Source: an uncultured Agathobacter sp. (GTDB lineage Bacteria > Bacillota > Clostridia > Lachnospirales > Lachnospiraceae). From it: a DNA stretch of 64,000 nt. The notes under the pieces are model-generated. The model was not told the origin of the DNA and ran no database searches. It saw only the letters and a list, made by a program, of their open reading frames with translations. The DNA is taken from assembly GCA_934365945.1 (NCBI GenBank), contig CAKRNE010000008.1:1-64000 (forward strand), in the 5' to 3' direction. The translations under genes were made by a program, and so were the position numbers. This document shows positions 26,301 through 36,135 of the stretch, piece after piece (within the stretch, counting starts at the first letter, position 1; each line of letters starts with the position of its first letter).

Positions 26301-29300
26301 TTAGTTATCTTTTATATATGTTTCAATTTTCTTAGATATTGCTCCGTTTGCAGCATCATCATTTGTGAATGATAATCTTACACTTACTGAATGTTTGAAA
26401 GCTTTTTCACTATCTTTATATTCTGTTAGTGTTACATAATATGGATTACTTGCTGTCTTTTTATTTGCTTCAAGTGGCATATAGAAATAATGTATAAATG
26501 GTCTTAGGTAGCTGTTTCCAACTGCTGTCCAATTAGATACACTGATTTCTGTTGTAGCTTCTATGCTTGCTGCCATCTTTGTGCTATCTCCGTCAATTGT
26601 TTCATATGCTATACTTATTCCCTTTGTTCCATCTAATGTGATGTATTCTGGGTATACTGCATCATTGTAATAAGTTTCGCCACCAAGTTCATATTTATCT
26701 ACATAGCTTGATATGCTGTTTCCATTTATTGCAGGATATGTGTATAATGTACTTCCGATTATTGCGTAATTATCGCCGTATTCACTTGTACATTGTTTTC
26801 CTTGCTTAATGTCTTGATATCTCTTAATCAAATCATTTAAGTGTTCTTTTAAGATGCTATTATTTACAGTCTTTACATTTTTATTGGCTTCTACATTTTG
26901 TAATCTTACACCACCAAGTGTATCACTTGTATAACCCCATGTATTTACTTGCCATGCATATGGTAAATATGTCATTGTGCTATTTTGACTTGTTCCACTT
27001 ATATCTTTTGCATCTGTATTTGGATAATCACCATTGATCGTTGTTACATTGTCATTTGCAAAGTTTTGATGTTTTCCATATTCATCTTTGTATAACTTAT
27101 CAAGATAATCACCAAAACTTACTGTTACACGGTCTGCATATCCACCAGCACTTACTTTAACGACTCCCATTTCACCATTTCTAAATTGATTTAATGCGTA
27201 TTGTCTTGTTAAATAATCTGGTAATGTGTCTGATATTTCTACTGCACCTGTTAAACAGAACGAATAAATATCATATGTTTTTTCTGTCCAGTTACCTACA
27301 TTATCGTATACACGTATTGTAAGTTTTAAGTGTCCTAAAATATCTTTATCTGTTGGATCTAATGTTACTTTTACATTACCTGTCTTGTTCATTGTGTTTG
27401 TGCTGTCATATGTTACCTTTACATATTTGTTATCATTTGATGTTGTTGCATTTGAATCAAATATTGTTTTTGGTTCATTGTCAACACGTTTCAATGTTAC
27501 TTGTACGTTATCTCTTGATGTATTAATCCAGTCTTCATTAGCAGCATATGGACTATTTACACCAGATACTTTATCTTCAAATTTGAATGTTAATTCTTTG
27601 GTTGCAGCTGTTGGGTTGGTTGATTTATTAACTAAGTTAATATCAATATATCCATTACTTTCTGTCCAATTACCATAGGTATCTGATTTTGTCTTAATAT
27701 TACTATCTGCTGTTATTATTGGATCTGTCGCATCTATTGTTAAATCAAGTCTCTTATTTGCTAATTTAGATGTATCTCTTGTTGTTTCAAATGTCTTATT
27801 TTGCTTACTATTTGCAGTTCTTACAAATGGGTATACACTAAATTTCAATCCATCTTGATTTGTTGCATAATCTGTATCATATGTTGTTAACGCACCATAT
27901 GAATATTCATAACCACTTGTGTTTACTTTGCCACGAATATTATCTGCCTTTGATACTTTTAGTAAATCTAATGCTTTAAATCCACTTGATAACTTACTAC
28001 TTGTTGTATTGCTCCAAGTATCACTTCTCATTGAACTTATTCCAAGTGCATTATCTATTACTTCTTGTGTCTTATTTACAGATTTCATATCCATTAAGTT
28101 ATTTGTAATTTGATATGTTGTGTAGCTTTTCTTTAATTGAGATAATTCATATAATCTAAATGTTGAATTTGTACCCTTTGTATCATATCTTACAAAATAA
28201 GTATTATTGTAACTACTATTAATATTATGATAAATATTATTTGTATCACTTTCTATTCCAACTTGATGTGTTGTTGGAATCCAGTTTACTTGTCTCATTA
28301 CTACATATGGTGTAGCGTAATGAACTTGTCTTTGTGTACCTTTTAAAAGACCATTTTGGATATGATATGTAGCTCTTGCATATGATTTTTCTGCAGCTTG
28401 ATTTTCGCAATAATACATATTGCTATAATTTACAATTCCTGCCACACTATTATAATTCTTTGTAGAATCATATTTTGAATATGCATCTTTGTTTGCTAAT
28501 GAATTTAAATATTTATTAACATCTGGAATTTTATTAGTATATAGTTTTGTATCTTCAGTTACATTCCAATAAGGTTCTTTAAGTTGTAATGTATACTTAA
28601 CTTGATATGTTGCACTTGATTTTGTTGATGGTAATTCTATATGTATAGAACTATTATCATTACTATAGTTTATATAATTAACACCACCAAGTATATCACG
28701 TGCATCATATTTATAAGTCCACATATCTGTATTAATATAATCATCAACCTTAAAATCTGATACATTATACCCATTTGTATTTTCTACTGTAATATCAAGT
28801 GTTACTACTGCATTACCATTTATATCAATATTTTGTAATCCATCATAATCAACTGAACTGTTATCACTACTTGGCTTTGCCCATACTACTGATTTTACAA
28901 CATTTACTTTTGGTTCTATTGCTGTTTGTGCTGTCTGGTTTGTCCAAGCTGCATATACCGTATCACTTACACGTGGTGTATATGTAAAGTTTGGTGCTTC
29001 TTTAGTTCCAGCATTGTAACCAACTATATTTGTAGGTAGACCAATTGTAGATACGTTAAAATCTCTATTGGCTGTTACTTTCATACCAGTCCAAGCACCA
29101 AAACAATATTTTATTACACCATTTTGTGTATATGGTGTTGCTGTTGGCATTGAAAATCTTAGTACTGTTGCATTAGCTACATTTGATGCATTTGCATATC
29201 TTGTATAATAATCTGAATATCTACCTCCATAACTTCCGTTATAGTTATATGTTAATTTAACACCTTTTTGATATAATCCATAATAGGTTGTATCTTTATA

Positions 29301-30641
29301 AGTGCTAAAATTAGTATTTTGTGATAATGTTGGTGATGCACTTCGTTCAGTTGATGTTGTCCAACCTCTTGTACTCCAACCTTCTTTTTTATTACTTATT
29401 ACACCGCGTTCTGTATAGTACATTGCGTTTTCTGTACGTGATGTAAATGTTGGTGAATACACACTATTTCCATCATAGTTTAAATACGCTGTACTTTGTT
29501 GCGTATTAGTGCATTGTCTATCATCGCCATAATCGACATATGTAATTGTTACAGTTCTTTGATATTGTGCATAATATGTTGTATTTGTATTAGTGCTATC
29601 AATTGTTATTTGTGATGTTCCAGAATCAATTGAAAGTCCTGAATTCCAAGCTGTTCCATTACTAAAACCACGGAATGACCAGTCCTTATATCCACCATAT
29701 GTTTTATTAGATTCTCTTGCTGTCGCAGGTATCGTCATTGTTTTACTGCTATCACTATTATGGAATGTTACTGATGCTGTTTTAGATTGATTATTAAAAT
29801 ATCTAAATGTATATGTTATAGTTCTTTCCCATTGTGCATACAATGTTCCAGAATTATTACCATATTGAATTGATTTACCAAGTACGCCAGCCCATTCACT
29901 TGCAGTTTTGTAATTAGAATTCCAACTATATCTTGTATCACACCATGATGAATTTGTACCCCAACCCATAAATGAGTATCCTGTACGTGTTGCATATGAT
30001 CCTAATTTATATGTACTGGAACCACCTTGCATAGTTTTTGAAGAATTTCCTACAAGCGTTCCACCATTTGCGTCAAAATATGCTGTAAAACTATATGTTT
30101 CTGATTGCGAAGCATTACAAGCACTTCTATTTACACAATATCTATAATGATAACCATTCTCATTATAGGTCCATGCTCCCCAGTTATGTCCTTCTGTATG
30201 AAGCAAAACTCCACAGCGAGTACAATATTTTGCGTGTAGATTTCCTACATTATGCCAAAGATCTGTATCTAAATGTCCTAATGGTGGATTGTTAGTTGTA
30301 TAAGTAGATGTAGATTGTCTTTCGCCAGCACAACCTGAAACTGTACATACATGTTTAAAAGTGTATACTGTTACTGTAGTCGAACCAGTTGTACATGTTC
30401 GCGTTCCATATTCTTGTGATGAAGAACCTATTAAAGTTCCAGCAGTCCAACTATGCCCTCTGCAGCCATCTGTACCATTATACCAGCAAGTCTTTCCTTT
30501 ACATGTGTCTGTAAAATTACAACCACATGCACTACCACCACATTTATTTGCAGCTTGTGCATTTACTGTCATAAATAAAAGCATAAAAATAAATATTGGG
30601 AATATTAATAATATTTTCTTTATTGTATTCTTATATTCCAT
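26301..30641 (-). CDS. Giant secreted InlB-repeat protein (1446 aa)
   Basis: Signal peptide 1-30 (IFPIFIFMLLFMTVNAQA). Residues 33-175 are cysteine-rich (CGGSACGCNFTDTCKGKTC and zinc-finger-like CxxC pairs). About 185-560 hold InlB B-repeat-like units (YFDANGGTLVG, TGYSFMGWGT, LYAQW). About 580-720 look like an Ig-like beta domain (VVTLDITVENTNGYNVSDF). The rest is beta-rich without a recognised family. No sortase motif or membrane anchor. GGGGGG precedes the start. It follows the gene at 30667 by 25 bases. Probable adhesin or extracellular complex component. Confidence 0.75.
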   Translation of the reverse strand: MEYKNTIKKILLIFPIFIFMLLFMTVNAQAANKCGGSACGCNFTDTCKGKTCWYNGTDGCRGHSWTAGTLIGSSSQEYGTRTCTTGSTTVTVYTFKHVCTVSGCAGERQSTSTYTTNNPPLGHLDTDLWHNVGNLHAKYCTRCGVLLHTEGHNWGAWTYNENGYHYRYCVNRSACNASQSETYSFTAYFDANGGTLVGNSSKTMQGGSSTYKLGSYATRTGYSFMGWGTNSSWCDTRYSWNSNYKTASEWAGVLGKSIQYGNNSGTLYAQWERTITYTFRYFNNQSKTASVTFHNSDSSKTMTIPATARESNKTYGGYKDWSFRGFSNGTAWNSGLSIDSGTSQITIDSTNTNTTYYAQYQRTVTITYVDYGDDRQCTNTQQSTAYLNYDGNSVYSPTFTSRTENAMYYTERGVISNKKEGWSTRGWTTSTERSASPTLSQNTNFSTYKDTTYYGLYQKGVKLTYNYNGSYGGRYSDYYTRYANASNVANATVLRFSMPTATPYTQNGVIKYCFGAWTGMKVTANRDFNVSTIGLPTNIVGYNAGTKEAPNFTYTPRVSDTVYAAWTNQTAQTAIEPKVNVVKSVVWAKPSSDNSSVDYDGLQNIDINGNAVVTLDITVENTNGYNVSDFKVDDYINTDMWTYKYDARDILGGVNYINYSNDNSSIHIELPSTKSSATYQVKYTLQLKEPYWNVTEDTKLYTNKIPDVNKYLNSLANKDAYSKYDSTKNYNSVAGIVNYSNMYYCENQAAEKSYARATYHIQNGLLKGTQRQVHYATPYVVMRQVNWIPTTHQVGIESDTNNIYHNINSSYNNTYFVRYDTKGTNSTFRLYELSQLKKSYTTYQITNNLMDMKSVNKTQEVIDNALGISSMRSDTWSNTTSSKLSSGFKALDLLKVSKADNIRGKVNTSGYEYSYGALTTYDTDYATNQDGLKFSVYPFVRTANSKQNKTFETTRDTSKLANKRLDLTIDATDPIITADSNIKTKSDTYGNWTESNGYIDINLVNKSTNPTAATKELTFKFEDKVSGVNSPYAANEDWINTSRDNVQVTLKRVDNEPKTIFDSNATTSNDNKYVKVTYDSTNTMNKTGNVKVTLDPTDKDILGHLKLTIRVYDNVGNWTEKTYDIYSFCLTGAVEISDTLPDYLTRQYALNQFRNGEMGVVKVSAGGYADRVTVSFGDYLDKLYKDEYGKHQNFANDNVTTINGDYPNTDAKDISGTSQNSTMTYLPYAWQVNTWGYTSDTLGGVRLQNVEANKNVKTVNNSILKEHLNDLIKRYQDIKQGKQCTSEYGDNYAIIGSTLYTYPAINGNSISSYVDKYELGGETYYNDAVYPEYITLDGTKGISIAYETIDGDSTKMAASIEATTEISVSNWTAVGNSYLRPFIHYFYMPLEANKKTASNPYYVTLTEYKDSEKAFKHSVSVRLSFTNDDAANGAISKKIETYIKDN

Positions 30642-30666
30642 TTAGATTTCCCCCCTTTTCAAATAT

Positions 30667-31554
30667 TTACATTTCACAATCTGTCTTACACTCCTTCCCT
30701 GACGAACAATCTGTATCATCTCCACAACTACAGCCTCCAGATGTATTTTCATCATCAATAAATAGAATAAAATTGCAAGTAATATCTTTTATATAACTTT
30801 CACCATTCAAATTATATTTGATAGTTGCTGCCGCCTCTGTGAGATATAAATTACCTGTATTGTCCTCTTTATACACGTATGCACACACTGATGATTCTAT
30901 CTTGTCGTATTTAGTACCTTCCATAGCTTTTGTTAAATCAATATTTGCATCATTGATAACATACCATTTTTCTCCATATTCTTTATTTGCATTCTCATCT
31001 AAATCGGTACTATCAATATTTAAGTCAATCCCTTGATTTTTTACTGTTTCCATAATAATATCAAATGGATTTTTATAATCAGTGCATGAGAAATTAAATA
31101 TGTTGGCAAATTCTATTTTTGGCATATCATCCCATAATTGTTCTTCTTTATAATTTGAAAAATCTCTTGTATCTACCATATTTTTATTCAAATACATTTC
31201 TGATAAATATCTTGTACTATTAGAATTTTGTGCATTATCATCAACCTTATAATTGTTCTTGATTAATTCAATGGCTATATGATTATAGGTATTCATATAT
31301 TTTTGTGCAGATAACATGTCTTTATTTTCAAAGCTATATGAAACATTACCATTGCCATCTTCACTTATAATATCTTCTCCATTTGAATCTACATTATTAG
31401 AAGATGTTTGCATATCCTCTTGGGTCGAAGTTGCTTGAGTATCGCTTACACTATGTTTTTTTGTATTTGGTTTATTTACAATAAAAAATATTCCAAAAAC
31501 ACTTGCTAAAACTATTACTACAATACCTGTTGCTATTTTTTGTTTCTTATTCAT
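30667..31554 (-). CDS. Membrane-anchored extracellular protein with Cys-rich end
   Basis: 295 residues. N-terminal membrane anchor (7-27, ATGIVVIVLASVFGIFFIV), a Ser/Thr/Gln-rich linker to about 75, then an alpha/beta extracellular domain. The C terminus GGCSCGDDTDCSSGKECKT is cysteine-rich like the start of the downstream 1446-residue protein, hinting at disulfide-linked or metal-mediated assembly (inference). First gene of the operon with that protein; motif GTTAATATG 39 bases upstream. Confidence 0.65.
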   Translation of the reverse strand: MNKKQKIATGIVVIVLASVFGIFFIVNKPNTKKHSVSDTQATSTQEDMQTSSNNVDSNGEDIISEDGNGNVSYSFENKDMLSAQKYMNTYNHIAIELIKNNYKVDDNAQNSNSTRYLSEMYLNKNMVDTRDFSNYKEEQLWDDMPKIEFANIFNFSCTDYKNPFDIIMETVKNQGIDLNIDSTDLDENANKEYGEKWYVINDANIDLTKAMEGTKYDKIESSVCAYVYKEDNTGNLYLTEAAATIKYNLNGESYIKDITCNFILFIDDENTSGGCSCGDDTDCSSGKECKTDCEM

Positions 31555-31592
31555 TTTCTCTATCCTCCTTTTATTTTAGAAACTTATTCATA

Positions 31593-31601
31593 GTTAATAT
31601 G
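31593..31601 (-). promoter_or_regulatory. GTTAATATG promoter-like motif
   Basis: Shared element motif 39 bases before the start of the membrane-anchored protein; TTCATAACA, also seen ahead of the resolvase at 26.2 kb, lies upstream. Confidence 0.4.
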
Positions 31602-31640
31602 CCAGATAGACACTTGATGTTATGAATTTTTTATCATAAA

Positions 31641-31664
31641 AAAACTGGCATTTAAGCCAGTTTT
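31641..31664. terminator. Bidirectional terminator
   Basis: AAAACTGGC/GCCAGTTTT with five-base loop. Confidence 0.7.
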
Positions 31665-31751
31665 CTCCATGTGCTGTATAACTTTTTTAAAATTTAATTT
31701 ATTGCTTCAATTATTTTATAGCGACTTATAATGCAATTTTCTGTAAAGCAA

Positions 31752-31775
31752 AAAGCAGATCATAAGATCTGCTTT
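31752..31775 (-). terminator. Terminator of the SH3b lipoprotein gene
   Basis: Perfect AAAGCAGATC-ATAA-GATCTGCTTT. Confidence 0.85.
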
Positions 31776-31790
31776 GTTACTTCTTTAAGT

Positions 31791-32951
31791 TTACCATGTT
31801 CCATTTTTCATTGTACATTTTAATACATGTCCTTCTGAAAAAGTTCCAATATCTTCATATGACCAGATAATATTGTTATCGTCAAAACCTTTAGCATACA
31901 TTGCCTCTTTCGCAGCTCCATGCATAGAATCTACTGTATCTACATAATAATAATACACATAATCGCCACCATCATCATATATTTTATTTAATGTATATGG
32001 ACAACTATTCAATGCACTTACGCTATTACCACTTGATGCTGTTGAATTACTTTCACTATTGCCTGAACTCGTTCCAGCATTTGAATTTGGCTGTGAAGAA
32101 TTACTTGAATTTGTATTCTTTTTAGTCTCTACTTTGCTATCACCAAGATAGTTATTACTTACATAAGCAGTTCCACCATTATAGCTGATTCTATACCATC
32201 CAGTTTCATTACACTGTCCTGTTACTGATACTTCCTGATTTGTTGAAAGTCCACCAACTTTATTACCATTTGTATCTGGTAAATCACGTACATTTACAGA
32301 CCTTTGTGCATACATTGTAGCTGATTTATCGGTATAACTATATGTAGATTGTTGTTCTGGTTCTGTCGTTTGTGGTTCAACTTGTGGTTCAGCTTGTACT
32401 TCTGTACTTTCTGTAGATTCAGTGTTTTCAATTGGCGCATTACTTGTTTTAACAACTACATAAATGCTAAAATGTTCTGTGTTAAATGAAATTTCTTTAT
32501 CTACAATTGTTGATTTTAATGATGTAAATGTGTTGTTTGATTCTTTACGATATACTTCATAGCCATCACCTTCAGCATTTACCATATTATCTGATAATGT
32601 AAGATTAATATTTACCTTGCTATCTGGCTGTACTTTTTTACTATCTTTATCAAGTAAATTGATATTATATACTTCTGTTGCTGTGATATTCTTTCCAAGT
32701 GTTGCAATATAATCTGTTGCAGCTTTATAATCATCACCATCTGTTACTGCTGACATTTCTACTTTTTCAGCTGAATCCATAGACCCAGTAATCTTAATTC
32801 CATCTGCTGATACTGTTTTTGTATTGACCACTTCTGTAGCCTCTGTTACTTCTGTTTGCTTTTTATTTGTGTCCTTGTTTTTACCGCATCCAGCAAGTAA
32901 ACTGGCTGCAAGTGCTGCTACAAGCATCACTGAAAATATTTTTTTCTTCAT
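31791..32951 (-). CDS. SH3b-domain lipoprotein
   Basis: 386 residues. Lipoprotein signal peptide with lipobox LLAGC (Cys22). Residues 45-175 form a beta-rich domain. A low-complexity Thr/Glu/Gln linker (176-205) leads to a bacterial SH3 domain (about 212-275: RSVNVRDLPDTNGNKVGGL, GWYRISYNGGTAYVSNNYL), a second Ser/Asn linker, and a C-terminal domain of about 75 residues ending in CTMKNGTW. SH3b domains typically bind cell wall peptides. Outer face of the membrane; possible exclusion or adhesion role for the element (inference). Confidence 0.8.
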   Translation of the reverse strand: MKKKIFSVMLVAALAASLLAGCGKNKDTNKKQTEVTEATEVVNTKTVSADGIKITGSMDSAEKVEMSAVTDGDDYKAATDYIATLGKNITATEVYNINLLDKDSKKVQPDSKVNINLTLSDNMVNAEGDGYEVYRKESNNTFTSLKSTIVDKEISFNTEHFSIYVVVKTSNAPIENTESTESTEVQAEPQVEPQTTEPEQQSTYSYTDKSATMYAQRSVNVRDLPDTNGNKVGGLSTNQEVSVTGQCNETGWYRISYNGGTAYVSNNYLGDSKVETKKNTNSSNSSQPNSNAGTSSGNSESNSTASSGNSVSALNSCPYTLNKIYDDGGDYVYYYYVDTVDSMHGAAKEAMYAKGFDDNNIIWSYEDIGTFSEGHVLKCTMKNGTW

Positions 32952-33001
32952 TAAACATTCCTGCCTTTCATTTGTTTTATATATCTATAAGACGAATCTA
33001 A

Positions 33002-33151
33002 TTAATTTTTTCTATTTTCGTCTACATATTTTTTTACTGCTATTTTTACTACATCTGTTCTTTTAATTCCCATACTCTTACCAATTTCTTCCAGTCCTTC
33101 TATTACTTCTTGTGGAAAATTGATTTGTAACTTAATCTGTTCTTTATCCAT
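33002..33151 (-). CDS. Ribbon-helix-helix regulator (49 aa)
   Basis: Short gene MDKEQIKLQINFPQEVIEGL... with a predicted N-terminal strand (IKLQINF) and two helices, the CopG/Arc fold. AAAGGGG lies upstream and ATTAATATG 29 bases before the ATG. Possibly copy-number control or an antitoxin; no toxin is adjacent. Confidence 0.75.
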   Translation of the reverse strand: MDKEQIKLQINFPQEVIEGLEEIGKSMGIKRTDVVKIAVKKYVDENRKN

Positions 33152-33179
33152 ATGCACTGCCCCTTTCTTAGCTTCTATT

Positions 33180-33188
33180 ATTAATATG
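33180..33188 (-). promoter_or_regulatory. ATTAATATG promoter-like motif
   Basis: Shared motif, 29 bases ahead of the RHH gene start. Confidence 0.4.
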
Positions 33189-33368
33189 CAAGATAAAAAA
33201 GTTTTTGGAAATTTCTGTATAACTTTTTTTCATTCTTTTTTATTTCCGTATACATTATAACTCACTAATTCTTAATTATCAACGTGTTATTTACACATAA
33301 TTATATATTGTAAATACAAGTGTATATTATCAAGTATTTCTACACTAAAATATAAGTGGGTGATTTAT

Positions 33369-33536
33369 ATGAAATTTAAGATTAAAAAACAAGAATATGA
33401 AAACAGAACATTTAGATTGCCTGTTGAACTTTTAGAACAGCTTAACAAATTGGCTTCTGATAAAAATATTTCACTTAATCAATTAGTGGTTCAATGCTGT
33501 GAATATGCAATAGATAATCTGGATGATTCTGAATAG
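33369..33536 (+). CDS. Ribbon-helix-helix protein (55 aa)
   Basis: Short plus-strand gene. The TFRLPVELLEQLNKLASDKN segment followed by ISLNQLVVQCCEYAI is a textbook HicB/Arc-type RHH pattern (strand, then two helices with LNQLV). GGGTGAT precedes the ATG and a terminator follows at 33541. It is divergent from the other RHH gene, and the 217-base gap between them contains promoters for both. Confidence 0.8.
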   Translation: MKFKIKKQEYENRTFRLPVELLEQLNKLASDKNISLNQLVVQCCEYAIDNLDDSE

Positions 33537-33540
33537 TAAC

Positions 33541-33571
33541 AAAGCTGGCGATTATGCCAGCTTTTGTTGTA
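33541..33571 (+). terminator. Terminator of the 55-aa RHH gene
   Basis: AAAGCTGGC/GCCAGCTTT (33541-33564) followed by TGTTGT. Confidence 0.75.
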
Positions 33572-33604
33572 TAATGTATTTAATTTACGAAAGGACTTTA
33601 TACT

Positions 33605-34090
33605 ATGTGTACATATTACAGAACAATTAAAGATGGCAGTGTTAAAGAATTCAAATTTGAATTAGATAGGAATACATATATTTTGACAAATTACCAAGAT
33701 ATTACATTTTATTTTACTGTTGAAAAAAGATTTATTCATTTTACCATTTATACAGGTCACAAAGAAAATATGGGATATGGAACAGCATTATTATCAATTG
33801 TATTAGATTACGCTAAAATGAATAATTATGATTTTGTTTCAGGTAAACTTGCGAAATCAGACTATGACAATGGAAATTGGAAAACATCAATACCTTTTTA
33901 TCTAAAACAATCACCAAATGCATTTTTAATTAAAACCACTGAATTTATGCGTAATTTATATCCGAAATATGATACAGCAAAAGATTTCTTTGATGATTTT
34001 AAACATTACTATTCATATAATGAATTTGTAGAAGATTTTTCCGAAGGACATATTATTTATCCGATGGTAATGCTTCAAAACCATATGTAA
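33605..34090 (+). CDS. GNAT-like acetyltransferase-fold protein
   Basis: 161 residues. FTIYTGHKENMGYGTALLSI followed by VLDYAKMNNYDFVSGKLA matches the GNAT core: strand 4, the GYGxAL acetyl-CoA loop (Q/RxxGxG/A variant) and following helix. AAAGGA lies 8 bases ahead of the ATG. The 3' end overlaps the convergent gene at 34053 by 38 bases. Substrate unknown; some GNATs are tRNA-acetylating toxins, but no antitoxin pairing is visible except the RHH protein upstream, which would fit a DUF1778-like partner (speculative). Confidence 0.6.
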   Translation: MCTYYRTIKDGSVKEFKFELDRNTYILTNYQDITFYFTVEKRFIHFTIYTGHKENMGYGTALLSIVLDYAKMNNYDFVSGKLAKSDYDNGNWKTSIPFYLKQSPNAFLIKTTEFMRNLYPKYDTAKDFFDDFKHYYSYNEFVEDFSEGHIIYPMVMLQNHM

Positions 34091-34337
34091 CACCACTATA
34101 CCAAAAAAGATGTGCATTACTTTGGTCATCAAATTGTTTGCTTAATTCTACAGCATAATTTTCTATTTTTTTAAATTCTTCATATGATATTTTATATACT
34201 TCTTTTCTGTTTATATATAAATATTCGTGGATTTCTTTTACCATTCTATGTACAATGTCACCTGTTTCTTCAGTCCAAATAATATGCTTGTATTTTTCGC
34301 ATTCTTCTTCTAAAAATTTTTTAATTTGTTCTTCCAT
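34053..34337 (-). CDS. Hypothetical small helical protein
   Basis: 94 residues, charged and helical (MEEQIKKFLEEECEKYKH), with GGGGTGATAG upstream. Ends inside the convergent GNAT-like gene. No family recognised. The overlap means one of the two transcripts is antisense to the other. Confidence 0.55.
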   Translation of the reverse strand: MEEQIKKFLEEECEKYKHIIWTEETGDIVHRMVKEIHEYLYINRKEVYKISYEEFKKIENYAVELSKQFDDQSNAHLFWYSGVTYGFEALPSDK

Positions 34338-34382
34338 TCTATCACCCCTTATACAGTATGATTGCTTTAATCTTAAAAGATT

Positions 34383-34406
34383 AAAAAAGACTGCCCGAAG
34401 GCAGCC
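34383..34406 (-). terminator. Terminator of the small membrane protein operon
   Basis: GACTGCC-CGAA-GGCAGCC (34389-34406) with A run. Confidence 0.8.
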
Positions 34407-34465
34407 TCAATCCATTTTTAAGGGAGCAACAATGGTAACATATATAATATTACATATAGCTCTTT

Positions 34466-35059
34466 TTATTTTAAGTACATTTCCATTGTATATGCATCTT
34501 TCTTTTCAATTATTTTAGATAATCCCTTTTTATTTTTATTATACCGATTACAGTTATTTATGTTCTTTCCAATATATTTAATTTCTACCCTTCCAAATGA
34601 TGTGTCCAGATTTAAACAATCATTTTCTTTCATTTTATTAATCATATCAGAAATTTCCTGTTTAGAATATTTTGTATATTCGGACAGAAAATATAGCACC
34701 ATTATTTTATGTGTTGTAGCTTGCATCTTTTTTATATTCTTTTGCTGTGCATATGTTAATATTTCTGATATATCATTTATAAATGCATTTTCATTTCTCA
34801 CTTTTTTAGGCATCATACTTATTGTATTACATCTTGTTAGCTGTAATATTGTACACATTTTTTTACTAAAGATCCGATATACTAAAGGTTTCAGAATAGC
34901 CAAAAGACACAGAATCAATATGCAAAAAAACAAGCTATATATAATTGAAACTATTAGACCGTTGCCATTTATAATATATATTATAAAATTTATCAGTGTT
35001 AACACAAAAATAACTATTTCTATAAGAAATTGTTTTATTACCGCAAATATATTTTTCAT
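34466..35059 (-). CDS. Hypothetical membrane protein
   Basis: 197 residues starting MKNIFAVIKQFLIE. Two to three N-terminal membrane helices (about 6-28, 36-62), then a basic cytoplasmic domain of about 120 residues. The ATG at 35059 overlaps the stop of the upstream gene by one base (TAATG), which decides the start; the frame continues upstream inside that gene. No family recognised. Confidence 0.6.
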   Translation of the reverse strand: MKNIFAVIKQFLIEIVIFVLTLINFIIYIINGNGLIVSIIYSLFFCILILCLLAILKPLVYRIFSKKMCTILQLTRCNTISMMPKKVRNENAFINDISEILTYAQQKNIKKMQATTHKIMVLYFLSEYTKYSKQEISDMINKMKENDCLNLDTSFGRVEIKYIGKNINNCNRYNKNKKGLSKIIEKKDAYTMEMYLK

Positions 35060-35313
35060 TATGACACCCAAAAATTTAAAATTATTCGTAAATATATGAA
35101 TAGAACAATTGCAATTGAACATAAAAAACAATCAACAGCTGTGTTAAATTCTATTTTTTCTTTATAATTTGCATATAAGCATAGACATCCAGCAATAACT
35201 GGACATATAAGCAATATCATTTTTGCCCTATCTATAATACAAACCAAAATCATTATAACAATTAAAACTATTGACAACAATATTATTTTTATCTTATCTT
35301 GCATAATAATCAC
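35059..35313 (-). CDS. Small three-helix membrane protein
   Basis: 84 residues with about three hydrophobic helices and almost no soluble part (IILLSIVLIVIMILVCII, MILLICPVIAGCLCLYA, VDCFLCSIAIVLFIYL). Coupled to the next gene by TAATG. Probably forms a membrane complex with it; function unknown. Confidence 0.6.
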   Translation of the reverse strand: MIIMQDKIKIILLSIVLIVIMILVCIIDRAKMILLICPVIAGCLCLYANYKEKIEFNTAVDCFLCSIAIVLFIYLRIILNFWVS

Positions 35314-35335
35314 CTTATTTTAATTTTCTTATTAA

Positions 35336-35360
35336 TAAAAAAGACTGTCCGAAGACAGCC
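35336..35360 (-). terminator. UUCG-type terminator
   Basis: GACTGTC-CGAA-GACAGCC (35343-35360) with A run on the left; serves the 65-aa gene transcript. Confidence 0.75.
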
Positions 35361-35476
35361 CTAAAACCCTATCGGATTTTAAATTATTATGAGCATACAA
35401 AAATAATATGACATATACATATTCATATTAACAAAAAAACAGACAATTTATAAAAACTGTCTGCTTATATTATTAG

Positions 35477-35674
35477 CTATACAGCTAATTTTTCTTTTTC
35501 CATTAATCCATAAAAAATCCATATTAGTTTTAAAGGATTTGTAAACGCGCTGATTACTTTTGCGCCAAGCATCATTGCACCCATAAATTCTTTATCTTCA
35601 TCAGACATATTTTCATATACATCTATCATAAGAAAATTTTTTATGAATAAATTTAATTTGTTATGTATGCTCAT
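35477..35674 (-). CDS. Small hypothetical protein
   Basis: 65 residues; C-terminal half moderately hydrophobic (MMLGAKVISAFTNPLKLIWIFYG). AAGGGGGAA lies before the ATG, and a two-hairpin leader lies immediately upstream. No family recognised. Confidence 0.55.
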   Translation of the reverse strand: MSIHNKLNLFIKNFLMIDVYENMSDEDKEFMGAMMLGAKVISAFTNPLKLIWIFYGLMEKEKLAV

Positions 35675-35693
35675 AATATTTCCCCCTTATTCT

Positions 35694-35809
35694 GGATTTG
35701 TGTGCCTAACAGCGCACATAAATCCATATGAAGGGAAGAACCTATTCATACAAATTTATCTACGCTGCAATGTACATCCATTGCAAAGGATAATTTACAT
35801 ATGAATAGG
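35694..35809 (-). promoter_or_regulatory. Two-hairpin leader ahead of the 65-aa gene
   Basis: Hairpin 1: GGATTT-G-TGTGC with GCACA-T-AAATCC (35694-35725). Hairpin 2: CCTATTCATA with TATGAATAGG (35741-35809) enclosing TGCAATG/CATTGCA (35766-35785). Both are close to the ribosome site, so a translational control element is plausible. The rest of 35810-36135 holds a GACCTGCTT/AAGCAGATC hairpin and TTGTAC/GTACAA and GCCAGT/ACTGGC hairpins, no gene. Confidence 0.55.
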
Positions 35810-36081
35810 ATTTTTATTTTAATCTCCATTTCATCATATATAAGTTATTTATAATATGAATTATGAAGAATTGATTTAAATTTTCGCATATAAAAAAAGA
35901 CCTGCTTTCCATAAGCAGATCCTTCTAAGATTGGAGAATAGATTTTTTTACTTCATATACATGAATTGCAATCACTTATAATATGATTGTTTGTAACATA
36001 AAAGGTAAAAAATATTTTAATTTACAATACTTTGCGCTACACGCCTTGTACTTCGTACAATTCCCAGTCTACCGCACAAAA

Positions 36082-36125
36082 AATTTACCGAGCCAGTAAA
36101 AAGCACTGGCATGCTAAATCTTTTT
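36082..36125 (-). terminator. Hairpin after the rep gene
   Basis: GCCAGT (36093-36098) pairs with ACTGGC (36106-36111) just downstream of the rep stop on the minus strand; A-rich DNA follows on that side. Probable terminator. Confidence 0.5.
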
Positions 36126-36135
36126 GTTTGGTGTA

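Noticed and set aside
26301..30641. Many long plus-strand frames opposite the giant protein (for example 27385-27678)
   Set aside because: No ribosome sites, composition mirrors the opposite coding strand, and the proteins are low-complexity shadows.
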